A stretch of DNA of 37,803 nucleotides from positions 1 through 37,803 of the forward strand of contig NZ_LZFO01000026.1 of NCBI RefSeq assembly GCF_001758365.1, written 5' to 3'. This document shows positions 26,460 through 35,564 of the stretch, in pieces. The DNA comes from Clostridium acetireducens DSM 10703 (lineage in GTDB: Bacteria; Bacillota; Clostridia; Clostridiales; Clostridiaceae). The notes below the pieces were generated by a model. It had not been told where the DNA came from and did not search any database. It saw only the letters and a program-made list of their open reading frames with translations. Made by a program: the position numbers and the translations under genes. Numbering within the stretch: position 1 is the stretch's first letter; each line of letters starts with the position of its first letter.

Positions 26460-26506
26460 AACAAAAATAGGAACATACTCTGGCTTAATTGTCAGAATAC
26501 ATTCCT
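26460..26506 (-). terminator. intrinsic terminator of the APC permease gene
   Basis: On the minus strand AGGAATGTATTCTG pairs with CAGAGTATGTTCCT (14 bp, three G-U pairs), followed by ATTTTTGTTT. It starts 8 bp after the permease stop codon. Confidence 0.85.
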
Positions 26507-26513
26507 AATAAGT

Positions 26514-27881
26514 TCACTTCATTGTTACAGTATTTTTTTCATTTATTGTAATTCCTTGTTTGCTTTCATTTTTAATCTTCATGTATATATAAAATGGCAC
26601 ACCAAATAACATAAGCAAAAATCCATACATAACCGTTATAGGTCCTGAACCATATATAGCCCAAACTGCATAAGCAAAACCAAGTAAAGGAGCTGTGGAA
26701 CCTTTTATAAATTTCCAAACATTAAAACTTTCATCTCCTTTTACTAGCAATAGTATTTCTGCTGCTGAAGTACTAGCATATACCGGTAAATAAGCTAATG
26801 TAGCTAACAATATCATAAAATTGAAAGCAGAAATTAGCGAATTTGAGTAATTCATTAAAAGTAGTATATTTGTCAATATAGAATTTATAATTAAAGAAAC
26901 ATAAGGTGTTCTATACTTTGGATGTAACTTTGAAAATGCTTCTGGAAAAACCTTATCTACTCCTGCTGCATAAGACATACGTGCTGTAGTTAAAAGCCAT
27001 CCTATAATAGTTCCAAACACACTTATGATACAAGCTATTAATAATAACTTTGATACTCCTGTTCCTAAAAATTGTTCTAATATTTCTACTAATGGTGCAT
27101 TGCTCTTAGCTAATGACATTTGTGGCATTGCTCCCATAGCACAAAAACTAATAGCCATATAAGTTACAACTGCTATAGATATACCAAATATAGTACTTAA
27201 CTTTATATTTCTTTCAGGATTTTTTATTTCTTCAGCTGTTACTGTAGCTGTTTCAAATCCAGTAAATGCCCATAAAGTGGAGGCTGCTGCTAAAGGTAGC
27301 GTACTTATTCCTTTTCCTGCCGGAAACATAGGTTTTAAAAAATGAGGATTAAAATAATATCCAGCAACTATAACAAAAAGTACAAATAATGCCAACTTAA
27401 ATACAGTTATACACGCTTGAAATAAAGAAGCTTCCTTAACACCTTTTATATTTAAAATAGTAAATACCCACAATATAGTACTTGTATATAAAAAAGCATA
27501 AAAACCATTATTACCTATAGCTGGAATTAACCTAGCTGTATAACTTCCTATAGAGGTAATTATAGCTGCATTTCCTATCCAAGAAGCATTCCAATATAGC
27601 CAAGCATTCATAAATCCCATAAAATTTCCAAATGCCATTTTAGAATATTCATAAGGTCCACCTGTTTTAGGTATTTTGGAACCTAAATTAGCAAAAGAAA
27701 GAGCTAAAAATATAGAACCTATACCTGTAAGTGCCCATGCCAAAAGGGTAGAGCCTGGACCTGCTGCTAAAGCAAGAGTAGCTGGAAGCATGAATATACC
27801 TGAACCTATCATATTTCCTGCCACCAACGTCGTTGCTGTAAATAGCCCCATTTCTTTTTTTAGACGTATATCTTTTCCCAT
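26514..27881 (-). CDS. APC family amino acid permease
   Basis: A 455-aa secondary transporter with twelve predicted membrane helices, of the amino acid-polyamine-organocation superfamily, basic amino acid/polyamine antiporter type. The TM1 motif GNMIGSGIFMLPA (about 22-34), GGPYEYSKMAFG and the TM6 motif LWAFTGFETATVTAEEIKNP are all visible. Length is normal. Start ATG at 27881 in MGKDIRLKKEMGLF; upstream AAGGGACT is only a weak ribosome-binding site. It could exchange arginine/ornithine, lysine/cadaverine or similar; no neighbouring catabolic gene identifies the substrate. Monocistronic, divergent from the cotJ operon. Confidence 0.88.
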   Translation of the reverse strand: MGKDIRLKKEMGLFTATTLVAGNMIGSGIFMLPATLALAAGPGSTLLAWALTGIGSIFLALSFANLGSKIPKTGGPYEYSKMAFGNFMGFMNAWLYWNASWIGNAAIITSIGSYTARLIPAIGNNGFYAFLYTSTILWVFTILNIKGVKEASLFQACITVFKLALFVLFVIVAGYYFNPHFLKPMFPAGKGISTLPLAAASTLWAFTGFETATVTAEEIKNPERNIKLSTIFGISIAVVTYMAISFCAMGAMPQMSLAKSNAPLVEILEQFLGTGVSKLLLIACIISVFGTIIGWLLTTARMSYAAGVDKVFPEAFSKLHPKYRTPYVSLIINSILTNILLLMNYSNSLISAFNFMILLATLAYLPVYASTSAAEILLLVKGDESFNVWKFIKGSTAPLLGFAYAVWAIYGSGPITVMYGFLLMLFGVPFYIYMKIKNESKQGITINEKNTVTMK

Positions 27882-28237
27882 AGTACTTCAGTCCCTTCAT
27901 TCATTTTTTATTTCTTCGTTACTTTAACATAGTAATATAAACATGTCAATAATTTTTTGCATATTTAACGATTTTTTTTTACAATACTCCAATTGCATAA
28001 AAATTCAACTAGTTTCTTCTTAAAACCTCTTTAATTTTCACTTTTTCTATGTATTTTAATATTTTTCAACTAATTTCTACTGAATGTTTATATAAATATT
28101 TCCAATATTAATATGCACATATTATAAATAATTTAAATATCTCTAACTTTTAATTATATGAATAATTTATATAAATTATTCACAATTATTATAATTAAGA
28201 ATAGACTATTATCGTACTACGAAAAAGAGGTGATATT
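27882..28237. other. divergent intergenic region with a perfect 24-bp palindrome
   Basis: This 356-bp AT-rich stretch separates the permease from cotJABC. A perfect 24-bp palindrome lies at 28159-28182 (half-site TGAATAATTTAT), about 55 bp before cotJA. A CGTACTA at 28213-28219 resembles the -10 element of sporulation sigma factors (CATACTA), but I see no convincing -35 at the correct distance. No other gene is supported. Confidence 0.4.
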
Positions 28238-28432
28238 ATGTATCAACATTTTTGTCCTTCTATGGATAGTAACCCCAATTCAAACAAATATAAAAAGTCA
28301 ACTATAAAGTTTGCAAGAGCATATATACCTAGGCAACCTTATATAGGAATGTTCCCACTAAATCAAGCCTTAAAAAAAGGCACTTTGTTTCCAAATCTTT
28401 ACGTACCATACCCAATAAAATCAATGGAATAG
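28238..28432 (+). CDS. cotJA: spore coat associated protein CotJA
   Basis: A 64-aa protein with the CotJA signature: ARAYIPRQPYIGMFPLNQAL, then KKGTLFPNLYVPYP. The Pro- and Tyr-rich composition and the short length fit the family. CotJA is required in Bacillus for CotJC to join the coat. Start ATG with AAGAGGTG eight bases upstream. First gene of cotJABC; cotJB starts 11 bp after its stop. Expression in the mother cell during sporulation is inferred from the family. Confidence 0.9.
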   Translation: MYQHFCPSMDSNPNSNKYKKSTIKFARAYIPRQPYIGMFPLNQALKKGTLFPNLYVPYPIKSME

Positions 28433-28443
28433 GAGGAAATAAA

Positions 28444-28710
28444 ATGGGAAAAAACTGTTATAATTCTAATCAGCGTAATGCTTTACTAAGACAAATTCAA
28501 GAGTTAGAATTTGCAGCTGTAGAATTAAATTTATATTTAGATAATAATCCTAATAATATAAATGCCTTAAGAGATTATAATTGTATAACTGAAGATTTAA
28601 TGGCTGCAAAGAAAAAGTATGAAATGATGTTTGGACCTTTAACTAACTTTGGATATGCAAAAAGTAAAGCGCCATGGCAATGGGTAAATGAACCATGGCC
28701 ATGGGAATAA
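28444..28710 (+). CDS. cotJB: spore coat protein CotJB
   Basis: An 88-aa helical protein matching CotJB: a leading helix with LLRQIQELEFAAVELNLYLD, then LDNNPNNINALRDYN, and the aromatic C-terminus WQWVNEPWPWE. Length is normal. Start ATG with AGGAGG just upstream. Middle gene of the operon, 20 bp before cotJC. Its molecular role is not known beyond coat assembly. Confidence 0.92.
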   Translation: MGKNCYNSNQRNALLRQIQELEFAAVELNLYLDNNPNNINALRDYNCITEDLMAAKKKYEMMFGPLTNFGYAKSKAPWQWVNEPWPWE

Positions 28711-28730
28711 GTATATAGGAGGATAAAAAT

Positions 28731-29318
28731 ATGTGGATATATGAAAAAAAGCTAGAATATCCAGTGAATATAAAATCAAAAGATTTAAAAATGGCAAAAT
28801 TTCTTGTAACTCAATATGGTGGACCAGATGGTGAATTAAGTGCAGCTATAAGATATTTAAACCAAAGATACACTATGCCTACTGGAAAAACCAAAGGCTT
28901 ATTAACTGATATTGGAACGGAAGAATTGGCTCATGTAGAAATAATTTGTGCAATGATATACCAGTTAACTAAAAATGCAACTCCAGATGAACTAAGAAAA
29001 GCAGGACTAGGAGCACACTATGCACAACACGATAGTGCATTATTTCCTACAGATGCAAATGGAATACCATGGACTGCATCTTACATTCAAGCTTTAGGAG
29101 ATCCTGTAACAGATATTCATGAAGATATGGCAGCAGAGCAAAAAGCTCGCTCAACCTATGAACATTTAATAGACTTAACTGATGATGTTGACGTTAAAGA
29201 TGTGCTTAAATTCCTATGGGCAAGAGAAATTGTTCACTATCAAAGATTTGGTGAAGCATTAGTAGATGTTTATGAATACATTGACAGTAAAAAAATGTTT
29301 ATTATGCGTGATAATTAA
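28731..29318 (+). CDS. cotJC: spore coat protein CotJC, manganese catalase family
   Basis: A 195-aa ferritin-like protein of the Mn-catalase family that forms part of the inner spore coat. Metal ligands expected in a di-Mn site are visible: E in GPDGELSAAIRYLNQR, ELAHVEI (Glu and His), then EDMAAEQKARSTYEH and REIVHYQRFGEAL. The length is short compared with true Mn catalases (about 270) but normal for CotJC. Start ATG with AGGAGG ten bases before. Last gene of cotJABC; a strong terminator follows. Confidence 0.95.
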   Translation: MWIYEKKLEYPVNIKSKDLKMAKFLVTQYGGPDGELSAAIRYLNQRYTMPTGKTKGLLTDIGTEELAHVEIICAMIYQLTKNATPDELRKAGLGAHYAQHDSALFPTDANGIPWTASYIQALGDPVTDIHEDMAAEQKARSTYEHLIDLTDDVDVKDVLKFLWAREIVHYQRFGEALVDVYEYIDSKKMFIMRDN

Positions 29319-29340
29319 ATCATAATATATTTTATTATTT

Positions 29341-29370
29341 AAAAGCCTATGTACTTATACATAGGCTTTT
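29341..29370. terminator. bidirectional terminator between cotJC and the Rrf2 gene
   Basis: AAAAGCCTATGTA, loop CTTA and TACATAGGCTTTT form a perfect 13-bp stem, with A- and T-runs serving both strands. It lies 22 bp after cotJC and 26 bp beyond the end of the convergent regulator gene. Confidence 0.9.
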
Positions 29371-29396
29371 ATAATATTGCTTGAAATTATTAATTT

Positions 29397-29813
29397 TTAT
29401 TCAATTTCCTGTTTTCTTAAATTTTCAAAATTTATATTTTCTAATTGTTCTTCTAATAATTTTTGAACTTTAGCTAATGAATTATGAACACTACAGTAAC
29501 TAGCCCTATTAGCATTACAAAACTCAGGATCATATATACATCTATTTATGGCTATTGGACCATCAATAGCTTCTATTACATCCTTTAAGTTAATATTCTT
29601 AGGGGGTTTTGCTAAAGAATATCCTCCATTAATTCCTCTATAAGATATCACTATACCAGCAGATACAAGTTTTCTTAAAAGTTTTAATAAAAATCTAAGT
29701 GGTATAGAACCTCTCTTTGAAATAGTTTTAGCATCTAATTTAGAATTTTCACCGGACAAAGTTAAAATTAATATGGCCCTTATTCCATAATCTGCTTCTT
29801 GCGTTATATTCAT
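29397..29813 (-). CDS. Rrf2 family transcriptional regulator with putative Fe-S cysteines
   Basis: A 138-aa winged-helix DNA-binding protein of the Rrf2 family (IscR, NsrR, CymR). N-terminal ITQEADYGIRAILIL, recognition region with ISKRGSIPLRFLLKLLRKL, and the wing RGINGGYSLAKPP. Cys92, Cys99 and Cys107 sit where IscR and NsrR bind a 2Fe-2S or 4Fe-4S cluster, so redox, NO or iron-sulphur sensing is likely. CymR-type members lack these cysteines. Start ATG 29813 with TAGGAGTG. Alone; not next to an isc/suf operon here, so its targets are unknown. Confidence 0.9.
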   Translation of the reverse strand: MNITQEADYGIRAILILTLSGENSKLDAKTISKRGSIPLRFLLKLLRKLVSAGIVISYRGINGGYSLAKPPKNINLKDVIEAIDGPIAINRCIYDPEFCNANRASYCSVHNSLAKVQKLLEEQLENINFENLRKQEIE

Positions 29814-29846
29814 ATCAGCACTCCTAAATTATACTTTAAAATACAC

Positions 29847-29870
29847 TTTAAAAATAATGCTTATTTTTTA
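29847..29870 (-). terminator. weak A/T hairpin after the beta-CASP gene
   Basis: AAAAATAA and TTATTTTT pair around TGC (29850-29868), extendable by flanking TTT/AAA, about 20 bp beyond the stop codon of the nuclease gene. No GC pairs and little T-tract, so a terminator role is uncertain. The stretch also contains the promoter of the Rrf2 gene. Confidence 0.35.
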
Positions 29871-29888
29871 AAATTTATACATTATAAA

Positions 29889-32381
29889 TTAATATATTAA
29901 TTTACATCCTGTTTCATTTTGAAAATTTACTTTAAACTTTTCTACATTTACTTTATCATGAATATTTTTTAATTTTAGTGTTATAGTTAAATTAGATGGA
30001 TTAAAAGATGGATTTTTCTTTAAATCCACATTATATTCACTACAATATCTTATAGCAGTATTAATTATTTCATTTTGATTAGCTAAATTTGATATTGTTA
30101 TATTCCATCCTATTTTTTGAGATATTTTTTTTACTTTATCATTATATTTTCGTCCTATTACTGGTGATATAAAAGATAATTCTATATATTTTCCTGTGTT
30201 ACTTCTTTTAATACTCTTTTTATAAGGCTTAAATTTTTCATCTTTAAAACTAAACTCTATAAAGTTCAAAGCCTGATTTTGCTCCATTTCATTATTTAAA
30301 TTATTAAACTCTAATGTTTCTATACTCTCTTCTTTTTTAGTTAAAAAAATAACTTCTAAATTTATTCCTGTATTTTTCTTAAAAATCTTTAATTCATTTT
30401 TCATATCATATGGTTGTAATATATTAACTACTACTTTATTATCTTCTGGAAAAAAAGATATCTTTTTTATATTTGCATTTTTAAATATATCTTTTATCAT
30501 TATTTCTACTGCATTATTATTAATTTGACTATTTATTTCTACTTCCCATAAATATTTTTCTTTAAAACTTTTTATTTTGTCATATATTTTATTATTTACT
30601 ACTTTAGGAAAATCAAAATTTAAAACAACCTTTTTCTCATTTAATATAAAACTAGATTTTCTATAATTAAATTCAGAGAAATATTCCTTTACCAAATCAT
30701 CTATTTCATTTTGTTTAAGTTCTTTTGGTTTAAGGTCTGCTAGTACTTTTTCCTCTTTTCTTGCTTTAAATAAAAACAATCGTTTATTATCACTTTCAAA
30801 ATATACTGATTCCGCAATAATTTTTTGTGCATTTTTCACCTCTGAAACGTTAGGTCTTATACTACCACTCCATATATAAATTAACTCTTCCACAGTAAAT
30901 AACTTTTCATTATATTTTTTTATTACAAATTCCCATAATCTTTGTATAGTATATTCACTTAAATCTCCTTTTTCTTTTAATGTAAAAGGCATAGATTTTT
31001 TCCACTGTTTTCTAGGTTTTTTTATAAATACTTCTATACTATCTCCACATTTAGGTATATAAATTTTTCCTCTTATTTCAGCTGAAAGCTCTAAAGATAA
31101 GTTTTTAATTACATTTTCATCTCCATGAACTAAAAATAAGTTTCTAGGACCTAATCTATTAATCAAAGCCTTAATTTCATTTTTATCTCCATGAGCAGAT
31201 AATCCTACCTGTTTAATAGTGCATTTTACTGGAACTTTTTTATTATTTATTTCCAAAGTTCTATACTTTTTATCTTGATTTAATAAGTTTAAAAGCTTTC
31301 TACCAGGTGCTTCTTCATCTTGGTATCCTGTTATAACAATGTATCCATTTTCCATAGTAGCTATTTTTTCAGCATAATATTGACTTGGTCCACCTGTTAA
31401 CATACCTGAACTAGATACTATTATTAGAGGTTCTTCTTTACTTATTAACTTTTCTCTTTCATCTTTGTTTAATACAGGTATAATATTATCGTCATAAAAG
31501 GGCTCTGTTCCTTTTAATATTTTTTTCCCTAAGCTATTTTTTAAATATAAAGGATTTAATTTATAAACAGTATTAATATTTTTTATCATTCCATCTACAT
31601 ATATTTTTGCATTTTTAAGTTTTCCTTTATTTATGCCTTTCTTTAGTATTAGCAATATTTCTTGTGCTCTTCCTAAAGCAAAAGCCGGTATTAACATCTT
31701 TCCATTATTATTTATGCACTCTTGTACAATTTCTATTAACTTATCTTCTTCTATTTGCCTATTAGAATGAAGTTTATCTCCATAAGTAGATTCTAATATA
31801 GCTACGTCCGGTCTTAATCTAGGAACTTTTGCCCCTTCTACTGATTTTTGTGAAAAAATAGAGAAATCTCCAGAGTAAAATAACGCTCCTTCCGGTGTTT
31901 TTATATATACACAAGAAGCCCCTGCAATATGACCTGCATTATAAAAAGTTATTTTTATATCATCAAATATTGGAAAATCCACTTCATAGTTTAAAACAAA
32001 TATTCTATCTAACATTTCTTGTACATCTTTTTCTGCGTACAAAGGTATTTCCGCTTCTCTATTATTCATAACTTTTAAACTATCATATAAAAGTACCCTA
32101 ACTAAATCTTTAGTCATATTATTCATATATATTCTTGCATTTGGATACTCTTTACTTATTATAGGCAAACTTCCTGTATGGTCTAAATGAGCATGACTCA
32201 CTATTATAGCATCCACTCCCCCTAATTCTTGTATAATTCTAAAGTCTGGAAGGGGATCTTTTGATGCACTTTGCCTAATTCCGCAGTCCATCAATATATT
32301 TTTATTATTTATCTTTAAAAAAATACAACTAGCTCCTACTTCTAAAGCTCCTCCTAAAAAATTAATTTGCACTTTCATCAC
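29889..32381 (-). CDS. beta-CASP metallo-beta-lactamase RNA nuclease with duplicated C-terminal domain
   Basis: An 830-aa protein. Residues 1-460 are a complete CPSF-like MBL/beta-CASP ribonuclease: HAHLDH (63-68), AGH (149-151), SGDF (170-173), STYGDK, the beta-CASP motifs IPAFALGRAQE (231-241), SSSGMLTGG, SAHGD (395-399) and LVHGDE (417-422). All Zn ligands are present, so it should be active in RNA cleavage or 5'-3' degradation. Residues 460-830 are a long extension not found in short CPSF-like nucleases. Within it 584-680 and 731-830 look like two copies of one domain (see findings). Start ATG 32381; the second Met is also possible. AGGTGATG precedes. Monocistronic, 137 bp after the peptidase gene. 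Confidence 0.88.
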   Translation of the reverse strand: MMKVQINFLGGALEVGASCIFLKINNKNILMDCGIRQSASKDPLPDFRIIQELGGVDAIIVSHAHLDHTGSLPIISKEYPNARIYMNNMTKDLVRVLLYDSLKVMNNREAEIPLYAEKDVQEMLDRIFVLNYEVDFPIFDDIKITFYNAGHIAGASCVYIKTPEGALFYSGDFSIFSQKSVEGAKVPRLRPDVAILESTYGDKLHSNRQIEEDKLIEIVQECINNNGKMLIPAFALGRAQEILLILKKGINKGKLKNAKIYVDGMIKNINTVYKLNPLYLKNSLGKKILKGTEPFYDDNIIPVLNKDEREKLISKEEPLIIVSSSGMLTGGPSQYYAEKIATMENGYIVITGYQDEEAPGRKLLNLLNQDKKYRTLEINNKKVPVKCTIKQVGLSAHGDKNEIKALINRLGPRNLFLVHGDENVIKNLSLELSAEIRGKIYIPKCGDSIEVFIKKPRKQWKKSMPFTLKEKGDLSEYTIQRLWEFVIKKYNEKLFTVEELIYIWSGSIRPNVSEVKNAQKIIAESVYFESDNKRLFLFKARKEEKVLADLKPKELKQNEIDDLVKEYFSEFNYRKSSFILNEKKVVLNFDFPKVVNNKIYDKIKSFKEKYLWEVEINSQINNNAVEIMIKDIFKNANIKKISFFPEDNKVVVNILQPYDMKNELKIFKKNTGINLEVIFLTKKEESIETLEFNNLNNEMEQNQALNFIEFSFKDEKFKPYKKSIKRSNTGKYIELSFISPVIGRKYNDKVKKISQKIGWNITISNLANQNEIINTAIRYCSEYNVDLKKNPSFNPSNLTITLKLKNIHDKVNVEKFKVNFQNETGCKLIY

Positions 32382-32470
32382 CTATTTCTAATTTTTACTA
32401 AAGTGTTTTGTATAATTGCTTTATATAATATTTTATTACATATTTAAAATTTATTCCATACAATAATCAT

Positions 32471-32504
32471 ATTAAAAAGCCAGTAATATTTAATTACTGA
32501 CTTT
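32471..32504 (-). terminator. terminator of the M16C peptidase gene
   Basis: On the minus strand AAAGTCAGTAAT pairs with ATTACTGGCTTT (12 bp, one G-U pair) and is followed by TTTAAT. It begins 15 bp beyond the stop codon. Confidence 0.8.
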
Positions 32505-32518
32505 CTATACTTAATTAC

Positions 32519-35440
32519 TTAATTGAATAAATTTATAGTTTTATTAAATATATCACTATTATCTTTTATTTTTTCCTCATTTCCCAAAACACATATATAA
32601 TCTTCTTCTACTGATTTTGAAATTAATTCAAATAAATCTTGAATATCTTTTTCTGTAGTAGAAAGTATTTCATCTCTTTCTTTTTGTATTATATCTTTAG
32701 TAATACCACTAAAATAATAAGCATCTCCTCTTTCACCTTTCATTGAAGGTGTTAATGGTATATCTAATCTTGCAATAGTACCAATAATATATTTTGTCAT
32801 TTCTCTATCTGTAGTTTTAAAATTTTTAATATAATCTTTTATACCACTATATGCATTTAATGTTTCTATTAAATTTGGATCTCTATAAGATGTTAATATT
32901 ATGTTGCCACTTTTTTCAATCAATACAAAACATCCATAAGCTCCGCCTTGAACTCTTATTTTATTCCAAAGATAATCATAATTGGCTATAGTTTTTAAAA
33001 CTTGCATACTTCCTTTGTACTGATATCCTAATTTTATAAAGTTATTTCCCTTTGATACATATTGTACCTTCCCAGAAGTCATAATACCTTCATTTTCTTT
33101 TAAAATATTTAAATCCAATTTAAGTTTTGGTAAATTGTTGTTTTTTAAATTCTTTATTAATATTTCAAAATTATCCTTAAAACTACTATAATTTTCTTCT
33201 TCTAACGTAATACTAGCTATTAAATTTTGTTTATTAAATATAATCTTTGAAACTTTTTCAAGACTTATTTTTATTTCTTTTACTTTATTATCAAAGTTTT
33301 TTTCTAAATTTGATATAAATTTATAAAAATCTAATCCACTTAAATACTCAGAATACTTTGATGCTTTTGAATAATATGAGGCTACTCTATTAGCCGTAAA
33401 TATATGACCTCTATCCAATAAAATCATCTCTAATCTAGACTTTATTTCCATTATAAGTTCTTTTAGCCTTTTTTCATCATCAAACTTACTATTACATATT
33501 TCTTCACTTATAAGTTCAAATAATTTTGGTATATTTTCTATTAAAGATTTGCCTTTAACTACAAATTTAGGAGAATATTTATCATATAATCCAACTTGGC
33601 TATATATCCTTGTATTATAGCTTATTCCTCCTGTATTTATATTGACTTCTTTAGATAAATCTTCATATTTATACTTTTCTGTATTTACTTTTCCTATAAG
33701 AGATGTAAGTAATGAAGCATAAGGTATAAGTTTTTCTTCTACAGTGCTCATATCAAAATATAAATTCAAATAAGCAATTTTATTTGTAAATATATTATGA
33801 TGTAAAACATTTACACCTAGTTCTTGTTTTTCACAAGTATGTACAAAATCTGCTTCTTTATTTATATCCTTTATAGATAATAAAGATATATTTTTTATTT
33901 TTTCCTCACTATCTGGAGTTACTTGTCTCTTCTTTAATTTAGATGTTTTATCTATTAAATTAATTATTTCTTCCTCTGAAAGACTTTCTTTGTACTTTTT
34001 TAATTTTTCTTTAATTTTTTTAGATTTTTCTTCTTCCAATCCTTTTTTAGGTTTCACTACTAATAAAGAACAGTGACTATTATCTATTAAATATTTCTTT
34101 ATAATTTTTTCAAAATAATCTTCTTTTGAGTACTGTTTTATATTTTCTATTTGCTTTTCATACTCTAAGTGCATAATAGGATTTTCATTATAAAGCCAAC
34201 TGTCCATACACTTTATATTGTATATTAATCCTGTAGGATAAGATTGAAAATCTGCTTCCCTCATTTCAAATTCTTTAATGTTTATAGACGATTCTATAAG
34301 TTTTTTATTTATTCCTTCCTCTACTAATTTATTTAAAGTATTAAATACAATTTCTTTAAATTTACATTTACTAATTTCATTAGAATTTTTTGCTATTATA
34401 CTAAATGTTGTTTGAATAGTACTGTTATTAAAATATCCAAATACATCCTTAGCTATTCCAGATTGACTTATAGACTTTTTTAAAGGTGCTGCTGGTGTTT
34501 CTAATAATAAATACTCCAATATATCTAAAGCTAAATACATTTCTGGATTAGTAGATTTTTCAGTTACAAAATTTAGCGATAAAAAAGTTTTATCCTCTTC
34601 TATTTCATTTTCTGATATAGGATACTCAATTACTTTTTCTATAATATGATTAAAAGGTTTTTCAAGTAATATATCAGAATCTACATTTATTTTTTCAAAG
34701 TTTTTTAAATAATTTTCATTTAAAAATTCTAACTCTTTTAATATATCTGCATCACCATATAAATATATGTAACTATTAGAGGGATGATAATATTTTCTAT
34801 GAAAATCTAAAAACTTTTCATAAGTAAGGTTAGGTATAAAATCCGGATCCCCTCCAGACTCCACACCGTAAGTAGTATTTGGAAATAAGGATTCTGAAAT
34901 TTTTCTAAAAAGTACTGATTCTGGTGAAGAAAAAGCACCTTTCATTTCATTGTATACTACTCCTTTATATGTAATTTCATCTTCTTTATTATCTAATTCA
35001 TAATGCCATCCTTCTTGCATTAAAATTTCAGGATATTTATATATATTAGGATATAAAACAGCATCCATATATACATCCATTAAATTAAAAAAGTCTTTTT
35101 CATTTCTACTAGCTACAGGATACATGGTTTTATCTGGAAAAGTCATTGCATTTAAAAATGTATTTAAGGATCCTTTTATTAATTCTACAAAAGGTTCTTT
35201 TACATCAAATTTTCTTGAACCACATAAAACAGAATGTTCTAATATATGAGCTACTCCTGTGCTATCTTTAGGAGGTGTTCTAAAAGTAATTGAAAATACT
35301 TTATTATCATCATCATTTTCTAAATGTAATAATCTAGCTCCACTTTTTTCATGATTGAATATTCTAGCTATAGATTTAATTTCTTTTATATTTTTTTCCT
35401 GTATTAATCTAAATCCATTATATATTTTTCCTAATTCCAC
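32519..35440 (-). CDS. M16C family zinc metallopeptidase (presequence-protease-like)
   Basis: A 973-aa peptidase of the insulinase superfamily, M16C subfamily, like PreP and other cytosolic oligopeptidases that degrade short peptides. Inverted zinc motif HILEH at His65-Glu68-His69, followed by SVLCGSRKFDVKEPF and the distal region NEKDFFNLMDVYMDAVLYP; an M16C-associated linker spans about 440-680 and the C-terminal half repeats the inactive M16 fold. The length equals family members (about 970). I start at GTG 35440 (VELGKIYNGF) because AAAGGAGAG lies six bases before it; ATGs at 35485 and 35458 are in frame but lack such a site. Alone; palindrome copy 5 lies in its upstream region, about 125 bp before the start. 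Confidence 0.9.
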   Translation of the reverse strand: MELGKIYNGFRLIQEKNIKEIKSIARIFNHEKSGARLLHLENDDDNKVFSITFRTPPKDSTGVAHILEHSVLCGSRKFDVKEPFVELIKGSLNTFLNAMTFPDKTMYPVASRNEKDFFNLMDVYMDAVLYPNIYKYPEILMQEGWHYELDNKEDEITYKGVVYNEMKGAFSSPESVLFRKISESLFPNTTYGVESGGDPDFIPNLTYEKFLDFHRKYYHPSNSYIYLYGDADILKELEFLNENYLKNFEKINVDSDILLEKPFNHIIEKVIEYPISENEIEEDKTFLSLNFVTEKSTNPEMYLALDILEYLLLETPAAPLKKSISQSGIAKDVFGYFNNSTIQTTFSIIAKNSNEISKCKFKEIVFNTLNKLVEEGINKKLIESSINIKEFEMREADFQSYPTGLIYNIKCMDSWLYNENPIMHLEYEKQIENIKQYSKEDYFEKIIKKYLIDNSHCSLLVVKPKKGLEEEKSKKIKEKLKKYKESLSEEEIINLIDKTSKLKKRQVTPDSEEKIKNISLLSIKDINKEADFVHTCEKQELGVNVLHHNIFTNKIAYLNLYFDMSTVEEKLIPYASLLTSLIGKVNTEKYKYEDLSKEVNINTGGISYNTRIYSQVGLYDKYSPKFVVKGKSLIENIPKLFELISEEICNSKFDDEKRLKELIMEIKSRLEMILLDRGHIFTANRVASYYSKASKYSEYLSGLDFYKFISNLEKNFDNKVKEIKISLEKVSKIIFNKQNLIASITLEEENYSSFKDNFEILIKNLKNNNLPKLKLDLNILKENEGIMTSGKVQYVSKGNNFIKLGYQYKGSMQVLKTIANYDYLWNKIRVQGGAYGCFVLIEKSGNIILTSYRDPNLIETLNAYSGIKDYIKNFKTTDREMTKYIIGTIARLDIPLTPSMKGERGDAYYFSGITKDIIQKERDEILSTTEKDIQDLFELISKSVEEDYICVLGNEEKIKDNSDIFNKTINLFN

Positions 35441-35564
35441 GTTATCTCTCCTTTTCATTAGCTCTATAACAACAATTAATGACACATTGTAAAATATATC
35501 CCTTACTTAATTATAATCATAAATATAATTCCTATACAAATTATATTTATATATTAAGCAAAAA

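Noticed and set aside
27676-27927. Open frames on both strands overlapping the 5' end of the APC permease
   Set aside because: They overlap the conserved first helices of the permease in other frames and lack translation signals.
32519-35485. ATG 35485 as start of the M16C peptidase
   Set aside because: It adds 15 residues unlike the family N-terminus; the GTG at 35440 follows a clear ribosome-binding site.
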